Shown: piece after piece, positions 1 to 10,500 of the stretch | Numbering within the stretch: position 1 is the first letter of the stretch | Layout: each line of letters starts with the position of its first letter | Assembly: GCA_964035575.1 (NCBI GenBank) | Contig: OZ037875.1 | Coordinates: 1,178,001-1,242,000 of the forward strand | DNA from: Rhynchopus sp. YZ270_cl-10 | Taxonomy: Eukaryota > Euglenozoa > Diplonemea > Diplonemida > Diplonemidae | DNA length: 64,000 nt | Direction of reading: 5' to 3' | Translations under genes and position numbers: made by a program | Notes under the pieces: generated by a model | Database searches by the model: none | What the model saw: the letters and a program-made list of their open reading frames with translations, nothing else | Told to the model about the DNA's origin: nothing

Positions 1-523
1 TATAAAGTGCACAATTTTGTTCTTTCAATTATTTCGAAGCTCTTCGTTCGTGACAACGCGAGGCAACAGCCACGCCCTAGCAGCGATGTTTGCGAACCCT
101 TGCTTTGATTTTGTTGAAAGGTTCGTTCGCAAAAAAACAAAGGGTGGAATGATATAAACGTGTCGCATTTCAGATGCCTTCTGTGAAGGTATATCGAAAT
201 ATATTTCATCCTTTTTTGGATAAAAATGGGTCGGGGGGGTTTTTGGAGGGAGGGGGGTGCGAGCCATAGTATTGGCTCCGCGTTGTGCGTGTGTCTTTTT
301 TTTTCTTCCAGAATGGGCGCGTTCATTGAAGGTTTCTTCTATTATGCCTTCCCCAACATTGCGCAATACATTTTTTTTAAAAGATGGTGTTGTGTTCAAA
401 TGTGCGTGTACGAGAGAGGGTTGCATTCATCTTTCAAAAAAAAAAAAATCCCTTTTCTTTCAGAATGTGTGCATGTGATACACATTTTTTTTTTCAGGCT
501 ACAAATTTCATTTTTTTTTTTCT

Positions 524-557
524 AGGTGACTACTCACAGAGAGAAAGGGGCTCGTAG
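524..557 (+). repeat. Hairpin family A, degenerate copy
   Basis: It keeps the AGGTGACTA start and the ACAGAGAG loop of family A, but only a four-pair CTAC/GTAG stem remains. It follows a run of T ending in CTAG, like the better copies. Assignment rests on the shared start and loop. Confidence 0.3.
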
Positions 558-582
558 AACGGTACCTTTTTTGGCTGGTTAC

Positions 583-702
583 ATTGTTCACGAGAGAGAG
601 TGCCGTATTTCAAGACACATTTGTTTGTTTCCTCGAAGAAATGGATGTAGGACTGCATGATTGTGGTCCAAACACGGTACACTGTTCACGAGAGGGCTTT
701 GT
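583..702 (+). repeat. Hairpin family C, two copies
   Basis: Two stretches about 95 bp apart each read TGTTCACGAGAG followed by a T-rich segment; the second is preceded by GGTACAC, and the same phrase recurs near 54360. A third related ACGAGAG site lies at 409-417. The stems are weak here, so membership rests on sequence similarity. Confidence 0.4.
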
Positions 703-723
703 TATTTTAAGTCAACTTTTTGT

Positions 724-748
724 CAGGTGCCCGCATCGCAGAGGATCG
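724..748 (+). repeat. Hairpin family B-like motif
   Basis: TGTCAG is followed by GTGCCCGCATC and then CAGAGG, matching the start of family B copies at 33785 and 61468. The closing GCACT arm is not obvious, so this is a partial match. Confidence 0.3.
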
Positions 749-950
749 TTTGGATTTCCCCTTTTTCAATTTTCAATTCAATTTCGTCTTCTGGCATACA
801 GTGTGGTATGAACACTTGGTTCTTTTATTTGGGGTAAGGTTAATCAATAACTATTCCTTTATTTCCAATTTGATGCTTCATTTTTTTATGTTGATTTTTG
901 CCCAATGGTTTGTTTTTTTAGGGGGGAGGGGTGGGGGGTTTCAGTACATA

Positions 951-1179
951 CACGACGGTGAAGTATGTTACATTCCAAGTGAAGTTACTCGTAACGTTAC
1001 AAGTGAAAACCGTTACAAGTGGGTTACATGTAAGTTACATGTACCACCACCTGATTTTGCCTGAAATTAGGTGAAGTTCAGTGGTTTTTGGTGGTGGTAC
1101 ATGTAACGTTACAAGTGGGTTACATGTAACAAAAGTTACATGTAACTCCACTTGTAACACCCGTTACTTCACCGTCGTG
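951..1179. mobile_element. Small inverted-repeat element (MITE-like), 229 bp
   Basis: The ends are inverted copies of CACGACGGTGAAGTA, flanked by TA on both sides, which could be a 2-bp target duplication of the Tc1/mariner type. The flanking bases (AGTACATA and its complement) extend the palindrome, so the exact ends are uncertain. The interior is made of nested palindromes around GTTACATGTAAC and encodes nothing. Its right half recurs at 12421-12550. Confidence 0.6.
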
Positions 1180-2030
1180 TATGTACTTCAAAGGTAACAT
1201 TAATAAAAAAAAACTTATGTTACCTCGGTCATGCGGCCACTGTGCACCAACGATGTTGCACTGCGATGACATGATGACACGGTATATAGTAACGAGACTT
1301 TTTCAGGATTTATCATGTCATTTGTCAAGTAACATGACATTTGTCAAGAGATCGCAGTGTGTGTGGTGTGTACCCCTTATCCTCCCCCTTCCCCGCCCTT
1401 CGGATTCATTGCATCGCATTTTCTTCAGTTTACTTTACTATATGGGGTTTGGGGGAGGGGGGGTACAAAAAAAAAATGAAAAAGTGAGAAAAAAATACAA
1501 TAATAGCTGCCCCTCAGGATATACAGCAACTCGAGAAGAACGATCCTCATCGGAATGGCCCTTTCGGTTCTTTTTTATTGAAGGTGTTGAAAAATATCGC
1601 AGTATTTGTGTATTGACTGCGTGGGCTGTTCAGAGCATCACCTCCCGTTAGCTGACCGAGGGAGGAGAAAAGGCAGAAAAAGGACGGAACCAAACCAAAA
1701 AAAAAAAAAAAAATGTTTAGTATAATGGTGCACACTCTCGGGTGGCTACATTAATGCAACCAAGTTTTCAAAAAAAGAAATACGCAATACGGGGGGCGTG
1801 TGGCGTGTGTTTGTCGTGCCGACAAAAAGGGAAAGCCTTTCAAGAAAAAAATACGGTAAAAACCAAAAAGCGTGTTTTGTTACACGTTTCAAGGGGAGAA
1901 AATAAAATGCCCTGGTTTAGTTAGTGTAGGGTGATGGTTCTATGGACAGATAGAAAAAAAAAAGTTGTTTTGCCAAACAAAAAAAGCCACAGGGCTTCGC
2001 TGGAGGGGGGGGTGGATTTTTTTTATATTC

Positions 2031-2061
2031 GGTGACTAAAGCACAGAGGCTTAGGGTCGTC
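2031..2061 (+). repeat. Hairpin family A copy
   Basis: GGTGA and CTAAAGC, loop ACAGAG, then GCTTAG and TCGTC. The inner stem pairs with one extra A; the outer stem pairs with two G-T wobbles. It follows a T-rich tract, as in other copies. Confidence 0.55.
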
Positions 2062-2215
2062 TAAGCTGCGCTTTTCTTCAATTCGAAGACTATTTCTTTT
2101 CTTTTCTTTTCTTTTTGTGCGAAATTTAGCCCGAAATTCTTATTCCTTGACTGGTTTTGCTGAGGGGGGGAAATAAACAGTGCATATCCCGATATTCTTA
2201 AAAAAAGAAAGTACA

Positions 2216-2303
2216 AAGGCTTCGGCCAACATTTGACTGTACAGACCCGAATTCTCCCACCTATTGGGTTTAACTCGGCGATTGTCGACACAACAAAAAA
2301 AAA
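2216..2303 (+). repeat. A-tailed dispersed repeat, family E
   Basis: A GCTTCGG start, GTACAGACCC in the middle, then GATTGTCGACACAAC and a run of A. Related copies lie at 3866-3936 and 52301-52344. The shared 3' boundary at an A run suggests a short retroposed RNA (SINE-like), but the source RNA is unknown and no target duplication was found. Confidence 0.4.
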
Positions 2304-2423
2304 TCATGCATCGTGTACAAGGTCCATTGTCAATGTATTTGAGATCTTTGATACCTAAGAGACACCAGCCTATCTTCAAACCCAGCGTATTCCAGCGCGA
2401 TAACGACAGTGGTAAAGAAATGT

Positions 2424-2442
2424 GTGTGCACGAGAGGCACAT
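2424..2442 (+). repeat. Hairpin family C copy
   Basis: TGTGC and GCACA form a perfect five-pair stem around the loop ACGAGAG. The same loop sits on a different stem (GTGTGT/ACACAC) at 53683. Confidence 0.5.
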
Positions 2443-3105
2443 TTGCCTTACAATGTGGCGACACAGAACACTTCATGTCTGTAACCTCTATGGTCCAAAT
2501 ACCTTTTTTACCGACCATATTATGACGTGCATACAATTTTTTTTTGTCTGCTCACTTCGTTTCGCTACCCTTGTTTTCCACTCAATCAAATGATTCTGAC
2601 TCATGTACAGGTGTTGGGAGGCTCTTTCATCTGTACAAAGTTTTTTCTCAAAAAAAAGCCACATTAAAAACAAAACAAAACAATGCTAAAAAAACCAAGG
2701 CAAGGAGAGAGGTCCAGCGCAACAGAACCCAGCGAAGAGGAGGCAAATACCCAAAAAAAAAGAAGAAGGGAAAAAAAAAAAATCAGACAAAAGTTTTCCT
2801 AATTATCTCATCTCTGCAGTAATTCTTATATGGATAAAGGGTGGAATGCCCTGTCCTTTCGTAAAGGCGACATTTAGACAGAATTAGGGCAGATCAGGCA
2901 CCTATACGCGGGATAAAAAAATCAGGTGGATTTACAAGAAGAAATAGAATCAACAGAAGGTGTGTGAAAAATTGGAACAGTCTCTCCAAACGGTCTGCAT
3001 GAGCTGTCATGTCTTCTTTATGAGCATTATTTTTTGGTGGATATCTGGTCCTATATCCGCACAATTCCTCCAGGGGAAATGTGCCATGTCACTCCGCTAG
3101 GTACT

Positions 3106-3137
3106 AAAGTTCTGTTGATTGTCAACAGAACTTTTTG
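3106..3137 (+). other. Perfect 13-bp intergenic hairpin
   Basis: AAAGTTCTGTTGA is followed by TTG and then the exact complement TCAACAGAACTTT. No second copy was seen in the window. It may be an isolated RNA hairpin or the remnant of an inverted repeat. Confidence 0.5.
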
Positions 3138-3865
3138 AAAATGGGGAAAAAAAGAAAAAAAAAAAAAGTTCTGCTGAGTGGTTCAGACCCGTTCTACCTG
3201 TCAAAAAAGCTCAGGAGAAGAAGATATGGAGAGGTGAGTGCTCAAACGTCCCAAAAAAGTCAAAATCGGGCGTTGGTAAAAAAAAAAGTTGCGTACCGTG
3301 CGCCTGCGGCGCAAGCATGTACCCCACCAACGTGGACCATCAACAGAATATTTTCAAAATCGGAAATCCTAGCGGAGAGCCTGGGGCAGATCCACAAAAA
3401 AAAAAAAAAAAAAAAAATGGAGCGATTAAAGCAAAACAGTTATGGGGGAGAAGGGGGGTTACTTTTTTCTTTTTTTTATATTGAGTTCTAGCCTTTCAGC
3501 GATATTAGAACACACGAACCTGCCTTAGGTGTGGAAATGCCCTCACTCCCCCTTTTTTTGGCTCGTTTCCCTATTATTCCCTCTTTTTATAGCGGGGGGG
3601 TAGGAGCAAGGAGGGATAGGGGACGGCAACAGACTAAATTAGTAGTCTGTCTTGTCAGAGTAGTCAAGACACTGTACTCTGTCTGTTCTATGCTGATCCC
3701 CCAAAAAAGTTGAAGACAAGAACAAAATCCTAAGAGGCATGCAGAGATTTTGACAGAGTTGCACAGACGTGTAAACAAATTGAAAAAAAAAAAAAAACTT
3801 TGTGAAGCTTGGATTGGGAAGACACGAAAATCAACAGATTTTCAACAAAAAAAATATATTCATTA

Positions 3866-3936
3866 GCCTTCGGGCGACTTTGTTGTACAGAACCCGTCCT
3901 CGGACAGGTGATTGTCGAAACTACAAAAATAAAAAG
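3866..3936 (+). repeat. A-tailed dispersed repeat, family E
   Basis: The second copy of the family at 2216-2303 shows the CTTCGGGCGACTTTG start, GTACAGAACCC, then GTGATTGTCGAAACTAC and a run of A. A short CCGTCCTCGGACAGG hairpin lies inside it. Confidence 0.4.
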
Positions 3937-4449
3937 AAGGAAATTGGGCATTTTTTCCCACAAGGAAATGGTGAGTGGCAGCTGTCTACCGCAAAAAAAA
4001 AAAACGACTACAAAAAAAAAAGTAGTACGCTTCCCATTTTTTTACATCATTACCCTTCCCCACGACGCACTACTCAGGGGTACTAGTGGAACGGCCAGTC
4101 GTCTACTCAGGATTTTTGTAGAATTTGTCCTTTGGCTAGTAAGCACTACTGGTAGTCCCCTCTGATCTAGCTCACAGTGTTCCACAAAACCACACCCTTC
4201 ACCCCAAACCCTCTCCCCAAACACCTATTACTCCTCATCAGAACAACACTACATCCCCCATAGGGTTCCCCCTTTTTTGTTTATAGGTTCTTTTGCATCT
4301 CTTTCCTCTTTGTTTTTCTTCTTTTTCCTACAAGCGTTAGGCTTAGGAGAAAGGGTTCCCCTCAAGACTACGGTTTTTGCCAATCACCCCCCAACACGGG
4401 TAGTTGAGCAATCGAAAAAAAACCCCTCTTTTTTTTTCCCCCTTCCCTT

Positions 4450-4507
4450 TTCACTTTATCAGACTATTTTTTTTGTGTTTTAGTTTTTTTCTTATTTTTT
4501 TTCTCCC
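4450..4507 (+). promoter_or_regulatory. Pyrimidine tract and AG before the first gene
   Basis: A T-rich tract ends in GTGTTTTAG at 4483, then another pyrimidine stretch runs to the ATG at 4508. This is the usual form of a 3' splice acceptor. Whether a 5'-UTR cis intron or a trans-spliced leader would join here cannot be told from the sequence. Confidence 0.35.
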
Positions 4508-7500
4508 ATGCGATCATCTGGAGTCTCTCAGTCAGATTCTTCTACAGCAAGCAATGTCACCTCCAATGGTGTAACCGCGTCTGAAACCTATGCTACAGAG
4601 TGCACAAAATGCGCCGTAAAATTTTCGCTCCTCCGCCGCCAGCACACCTGCCGTCTCTGCGATGAAGTAATCTGCCGCGGCTGCACCGACCCTTCCCGGG
4701 TCACCGCAGAATGGGGCGAAGACACGATACAAACCTGCATTGATTGCCACACCGACGCATGGACATCACATGGCGATGCTTGCACACAATGTAATTCTGC
4801 CTTTTCGGTTTTACGGTTACGACATAACTGCCGACGCTGTGGTAGACTGTACTGTGGGAGATGCAGTGATGGGAGTCAACCCTTTCCATGCATCTCAGGG
4901 GGAACCAGAACGCTTCGGGTTTGCGACCATTGTGACTCTCTTCCGGTGGTTTCGGCGACGCCGGATATGGCGTGTTTGAAGCTTTACCTTGCAGCGGTTC
5001 GTGGTGATAAATTTACGGCAACACATCTACTGCGAAGTGGTGCAGGGCTTCCCCTCGCGTTATATACCGCAGCAGCGCGATCTGCGGGGAAAGCGTTTCA
5101 GCTTCTTCTCAGTGTAGCGCAGGATGGGCGTCTCACTGCGGTGCGCGGTGCGTTGTGCAATGCTGCTTCTCAGAAGGATGGTCAGGCGGTTTCGTTTTTG
5201 GTTTCTCAGAAGGCCGTACCCTGTATACACCGTGCTCTCAGTGACATTGCGTGCACCTCAGACATGGCATCGATGCAGATGATCGTAGACATGGGAGCAG
5301 ATCCTAGCAGGGCATTAAGCTTTGCGGATTCATTTGCAGTAGCAGGTTTGGCCCTGATAGGGAGCAATGCAGACTGCGCTTTGATGCACGCTGTGGTCCG
5401 CCACGACGCTTCTGCGGTGCAAACCCTTCAAGAGCTAGGAGCGGATATCCACATTGCCCTGGGATGGATTTCTTCTGGAAACACCTCGGATAAGGGGCTA
5501 CAGCCTGCAGATGCAGTTGCCCTTTTTGTTCAACATGGTGCCGACGTGGATTTAGCTCTAAGCCATTGCGCTTCACGAGGTGACACAGAAGCTATATCCG
5601 ATCTTATTTGCATGGCAGAGCTAGATTCTGCGCATATCACCAAAGCATTGCGTCTCTGCGCCTCTCGGGGTGATGAAGACGCAACAAAACTGCTTCAAAA
5701 ACGGTTTTCTGCGGCAGAAATGGTTGCGATTGGTGCGTCGGTTTGCATTTCGAAGAATTCTGTAGCACTTGAAACACTGCAACTCTGCGGTGTCGACATG
5801 GACTTGGTATTAGGCCTATTATTGCAAGCCGGCGAAGAGGTGGAAGCAGTTGAAATTCTAGTAGACTTAGGCCTCGACATGGAGGACGCACTATGCGCTG
5901 CCGCCTGCAAAGGCGACACACAAGCTGTCACAACACTGACCGCAGCGGGGGTAGCTATATCAACAGCATTACTCCGGGTCGCTTCCTTGGGGTCACAAAG
6001 TGGTATGACAGAGCTGTGCAAAGCAGGGGCAGACGTTGACGACGCAATCCGTCTCGGCGCACAATCCGGAAACACCCCTGCAGTCTCCACTCTTCAACTC
6101 AATTTCAACGGAAATCTGACAAAGGTTATGCATCTTTGCGCTTCTCAAGGCGACACTGAAGCCGTCATAACCCTTCACAACGCAGGCGCAAACATTAACG
6201 ACGCTTTAAGCAATACAGAGTCCGAAGAATCACTCCAAATCTTCCTTTCTTCAGGCGCTGATATCAACCAAGCCCTTAGCCTATGCGGAACTGCATTACC
6301 CCTCCTCAAAGCGCACGGAGATTTAAGCATTGCGATGACCCACGCTGCATCAAGAAACGACCTGGACGCACTGCAGACCCTGGAAGAGAATGGAGGATGT
6401 GTACACAAAGCACTAAGCTGGGGGAAAGAATGGAAGATTTTTGTTTCGCGTGGTGGCGACATCGATGTTGCGCTAAGCTACGCTGCAGGACGGCTGGACA
6501 GAGACGCGGTTCAGCTGCTCCGAGAGAGAGGGGCTGATGCACTTAACGCTGCCCTCATCGCTGCGTCACGAAACGACGAAGATGCAGTACGCCTCTTAAA
6601 AGAACACACCGACATCAACGCTGCATTATACAAATCTACGTCAAATTCTGATGCAATGAGTGTACTCATTTCTATTGGGGCAAACCCAACCGAGGCTCTG
6701 GCGATAGCAGCTTCGTTAGGTGATACGGAGGCATGCGAAATTCTTTCTGAAAATGCGGATATTAATTTGGCAGTTAGCTCTCTTGCAGGAAGTTCTGATG
6801 TAAATGCGATTTCTGTTTTGCAAAAATTCGGTGCCGATTTGGATGTAGCATTGAGCGACGCGGTGCAAGGACGGAACAGCAAGGTTTGGGAGACCCTTCT
6901 AGAGTGTGGTGCCGACAGTCAAAAGGCGTTGCTGATGACTGCGGGGAAGGGTGATGTGCGTGCTGCAGGGGTGTTAATGCAGGCGGGTGCTGACTCTTCT
7001 ATTGCCCTACAGAATGCCAGCGCCTCCGGAAACACTGCAGCTGCAGCTGCCTTAGTAAATGCAGGAGCGGACATCCACAAAGCGCTTTCCTTTGCCTGCG
7101 CAGTAGACAACGAGACCGCAGAGACGACTCTTCTCTCTCTTGGAGCGGACCCTCATACTGCATTGAGTTGGTGCAACCCAGATGCTACGTTGCCTCTTCT
7201 CAAAAACGGAGCCTCATGGGATATCGCACTAAGCCATGCGGCTGCTCGAAATGATGATACCGCGGTGTCCTTTCTCACCCCCCACACCGATCCAAGCGAG
7301 GCCTTAAGTTGGGGAAATATCGCCGCCTTTTCTGCGTTGATCGCTCTCAATGCGGATGTACATCTTGCTCTCTTCCACGCTGCGACAAGAGTTGACCGAG
7401 ATGCGATGGCAGTTTTATTAGAAAATGGGGCAAAAATTGGGGAAACATTATTAATCGCAGCGTCGAAAGGGCATTTACGTGCGGTAAAGACATTGAGGCA

Positions 7501-10500
7501 TGATGGTTGCGCGGAGCTTCACGTTGCGTTAAGTAAAGCGGCGGGGTTGAAAGACCATACTGCGGTAGAAACACTTATCTTAGCGGGGGCGGAGCCTGCT
7601 CGCGCAGCAAGCAATGCAGCGCTTCGTGGAGACACTACTGCAGCAGCAGCGCTTCTTGAGCATGGTGCGGATCTTAGCATGCTTCTCTCTCAAGCCTCTT
7701 CCGCAGGGGACGTTCTTGCGACGCAAACCCTTGGTTTAGTTGGAGCAGATCTGACCCTTTCTCTTGCCCAATCCGCATCATTCCGTGATGATATTTCCAT
7801 AAAAACGCTTCTCGAAGCGGGGGCAGATATTTCCTCCGCTCTGGATCATTCTGCCTCTTCTGGAGACGAATCTGCTTCAAAAATTCTTCATCAAAAGGGA
7901 GCAGATTTGACAGCCGCACTTCGCCGCGCCGGATCGAGAGGAGACCGTCTTGCGGCGCAAACCTTATGCATTGCGGGGGCGCAATCTGATGAGGTGCTGA
8001 TGGAGGCAGCTTCGTCAGACGACGCTTTGGCGATAGAAACTCTGATATGGGCCGGAGCAGAGATTGATGTAGCGTTAAGCCACGCCGCAGCAGCGAAAGA
8101 CCGAGATGCGATTCTTGCACTACAAGGTGTCGGAGGATGTGTACACCGTGCTTTGGCGCATGGTGATGAAGAAGCCAGAGACCACCTTCTCGCGGTAGGG
8201 GGTGACGTAGATAAAGCGCTAGCCTTGGCAGCGACCATGCACGACATCACAGCGGTGCACACCCTATGTGAGGCCGGTGCATCTCTCAACGCTGCGCTCA
8301 GCTTTGGATACTCTTCTTCTGTAGCGCCTCTTCGTGAGGAAGGTGCCAATGTATACACTGCAATTCTCCTCGCAGCAGAACGCTGTGATAACGCCGCAGT
8401 TTTAACACTCAAACCAGAGGTCGACCTCTCCCAGGCCCTTCACACTGCGGCAAGCACCTCACCTACTGCGGTACCCGCTCTCGTCAAGGTTGGCGCAAAT
8501 TTGCATCTTGCTCTCAGCTCTGCAGCTTCTACTTCACTTCAAATCACCCCTGCGATGACCGTTCTCTGCGATGCTGGGGCAAACCCAAACCGTGCATTAA
8601 GCTATGGCAAAGGGGTGAGGGTTTTGATAGAGTTGGGGGCAGATGTGAGTCGCGCGCTGTGCTTCGCGGCAGCGAGGGATGAGGAGGAGGTGATGGAGGG
8701 TCTGGTCGCGGAGGGTGGGGATTTGGATACTGCATTATCCTTTGGTCATATGCTCTCAAATGATGTCCTAAAACGCGCCGGAGCCAACCCCGAAGCTGCA
8801 GTCTACATTGCCGCCTCGCGAGGTGACAATGAAGCGACAGAGGTCCTGCGGTTTACTGGAGCGGACGTCAATGAGGCCCTCTGCGTTGCCGCATGCGAGG
8901 CAAACGACACTGCCATGTCCACCCTCCGTCTCGGCGGCGCCGACATCGACCGTGCCCTTGCCTGCGGGAACGACGCCTCCATCCCGACCCTTCTCCAAGC
9001 TGGCGCCTCCCTCAACAAAGGCTTAGCCCATGCTGCGAGCACCAACTCCTTCTCCCCGCACGCCATCGAAACGCTGCGCGCTGCTGGGGCGGAGCCGAGC
9101 GAAGCACTCAGCTACGGTCTACCGACATCAATTCAAGAACTCCTCCGCCTTGGCGCAGGCCCCGACCATGCCCTCGCCCGCGCAGCTTCCCGCAACGACT
9201 CAAACGCAATGACAACCCTCGCAGGCATTTCAAATATCCACAAATCTACTGCCCTTGCAGCCTCTTGGAACGATTCGAACACAGTACAAGAACTGCAAAG
9301 ACATGGTGCAGACCTAGACAAAGCACTAGGATACAACATTAAATCTGCAGAAGCATTTCTCCTCAATCTTGGCGCCGATCCACACAAAGCTTTAGCATTT
9401 GCGGTATCAGAAGGCGTTTCCACTGAATTAAATTCTGCAGCAGACCTTAACATAGCATTAGCTTATACTGCCGCATGGGGAGGCGAAGCCAAAGCAATGA
9501 CCATTTTACAAGATTCAGGAGCACAGCTAAACAAAGCATTAAGCTATGCTATCCCAAAGTCTTTCACGAAGCTGGTAGAAGCTGGCGCAGATTACGACGA
9601 ATCGTTGGCATTGTGTTTGTCCCGTGGTGATGAAGACTCTGTAGCAAAGCTTGAAGGGCACGCTAATATACACCGTTCTCTTGCCTTTGCCGCAGCCGAC
9701 TCTCATGACATAGCAATCACTGCGTTGCTCTCCCGCCACGCCGATCCAAGCACCGCCCTAAGCCACTGCATCCCCTCCTCCTTCATTCCACTCACTTCCT
9801 TGGGAGGGGACCTCCACAAGGCGCTATGCATTGCGGTTGCAGATGGTCGACCATTTTACCACTCAGCTACACTATGCGATGAAGGTGCTGATGTCAACCT
9901 CGCACTCTACCATGCCGCAGCAACCGGAGAACGCCCCACGGTAGGGAGACTGGTTGCAGAGCACTCTGCGGATCTTTTGGTTGCTTTGGTCGAAGCTGCG
10001 AAACAAAACGATGTGAAGGCTTCAGCAACGCTCATTGGAGAAGGCGCGGGGCTGGATGAGGCACTTGCGTTAGGTGTGGTCGCAAGCTTTACTTTCCTTC
10101 AGGCTCAGGGAGCGGCGCTCAACTCCGCTTTAGTCCACGCAGCCTCCAAGCCTGACTACGAATCCTCCGAAGCAGTATGCACCTTGATTGACCATGGTGC
10201 CGGGGTGGGCGCCTCTCTTCGCTGCGCAAGCGCTAAGGGGAACGTCTACGCTGTGATCCAACTCCACAAAATGGGTGGCGACATAGCAGCTGCGTTGGAC
10301 TATGCCGCAATGCACGGAGACTCCAAAGCGGTGCACACCCTCAAAATGGCCGGCGCAGATGTGACCAAGGCAGCAAGCTACGCAGCCTTCCGTGGCAACG
10401 CCCTCGCCACCAAAACCCTCATCAACGCAGGCGCGCATCTCGAACAGCTTCTCGACGAAGCCCTACAAAGAGGCGACCGCTACGCAGCCTCCCTCCTCTT

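Larger units (their letters stand above)
1..4507. other. Non-coding region upstream of the first gene
   Basis: No reading frame here looks coding; the open frames are short and filled with lysine or phenylalanine runs from poly-A and poly-T tracts. The region holds one 229-bp inverted-repeat element, single copies of hairpin families A, B and C, two A-tailed repeats and a perfect 13-bp hairpin, each listed separately. The rest is low-complexity A/T-rich sequence with G runs. A small exon of an unrecognised gene could be missed. Confidence 0.7.
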
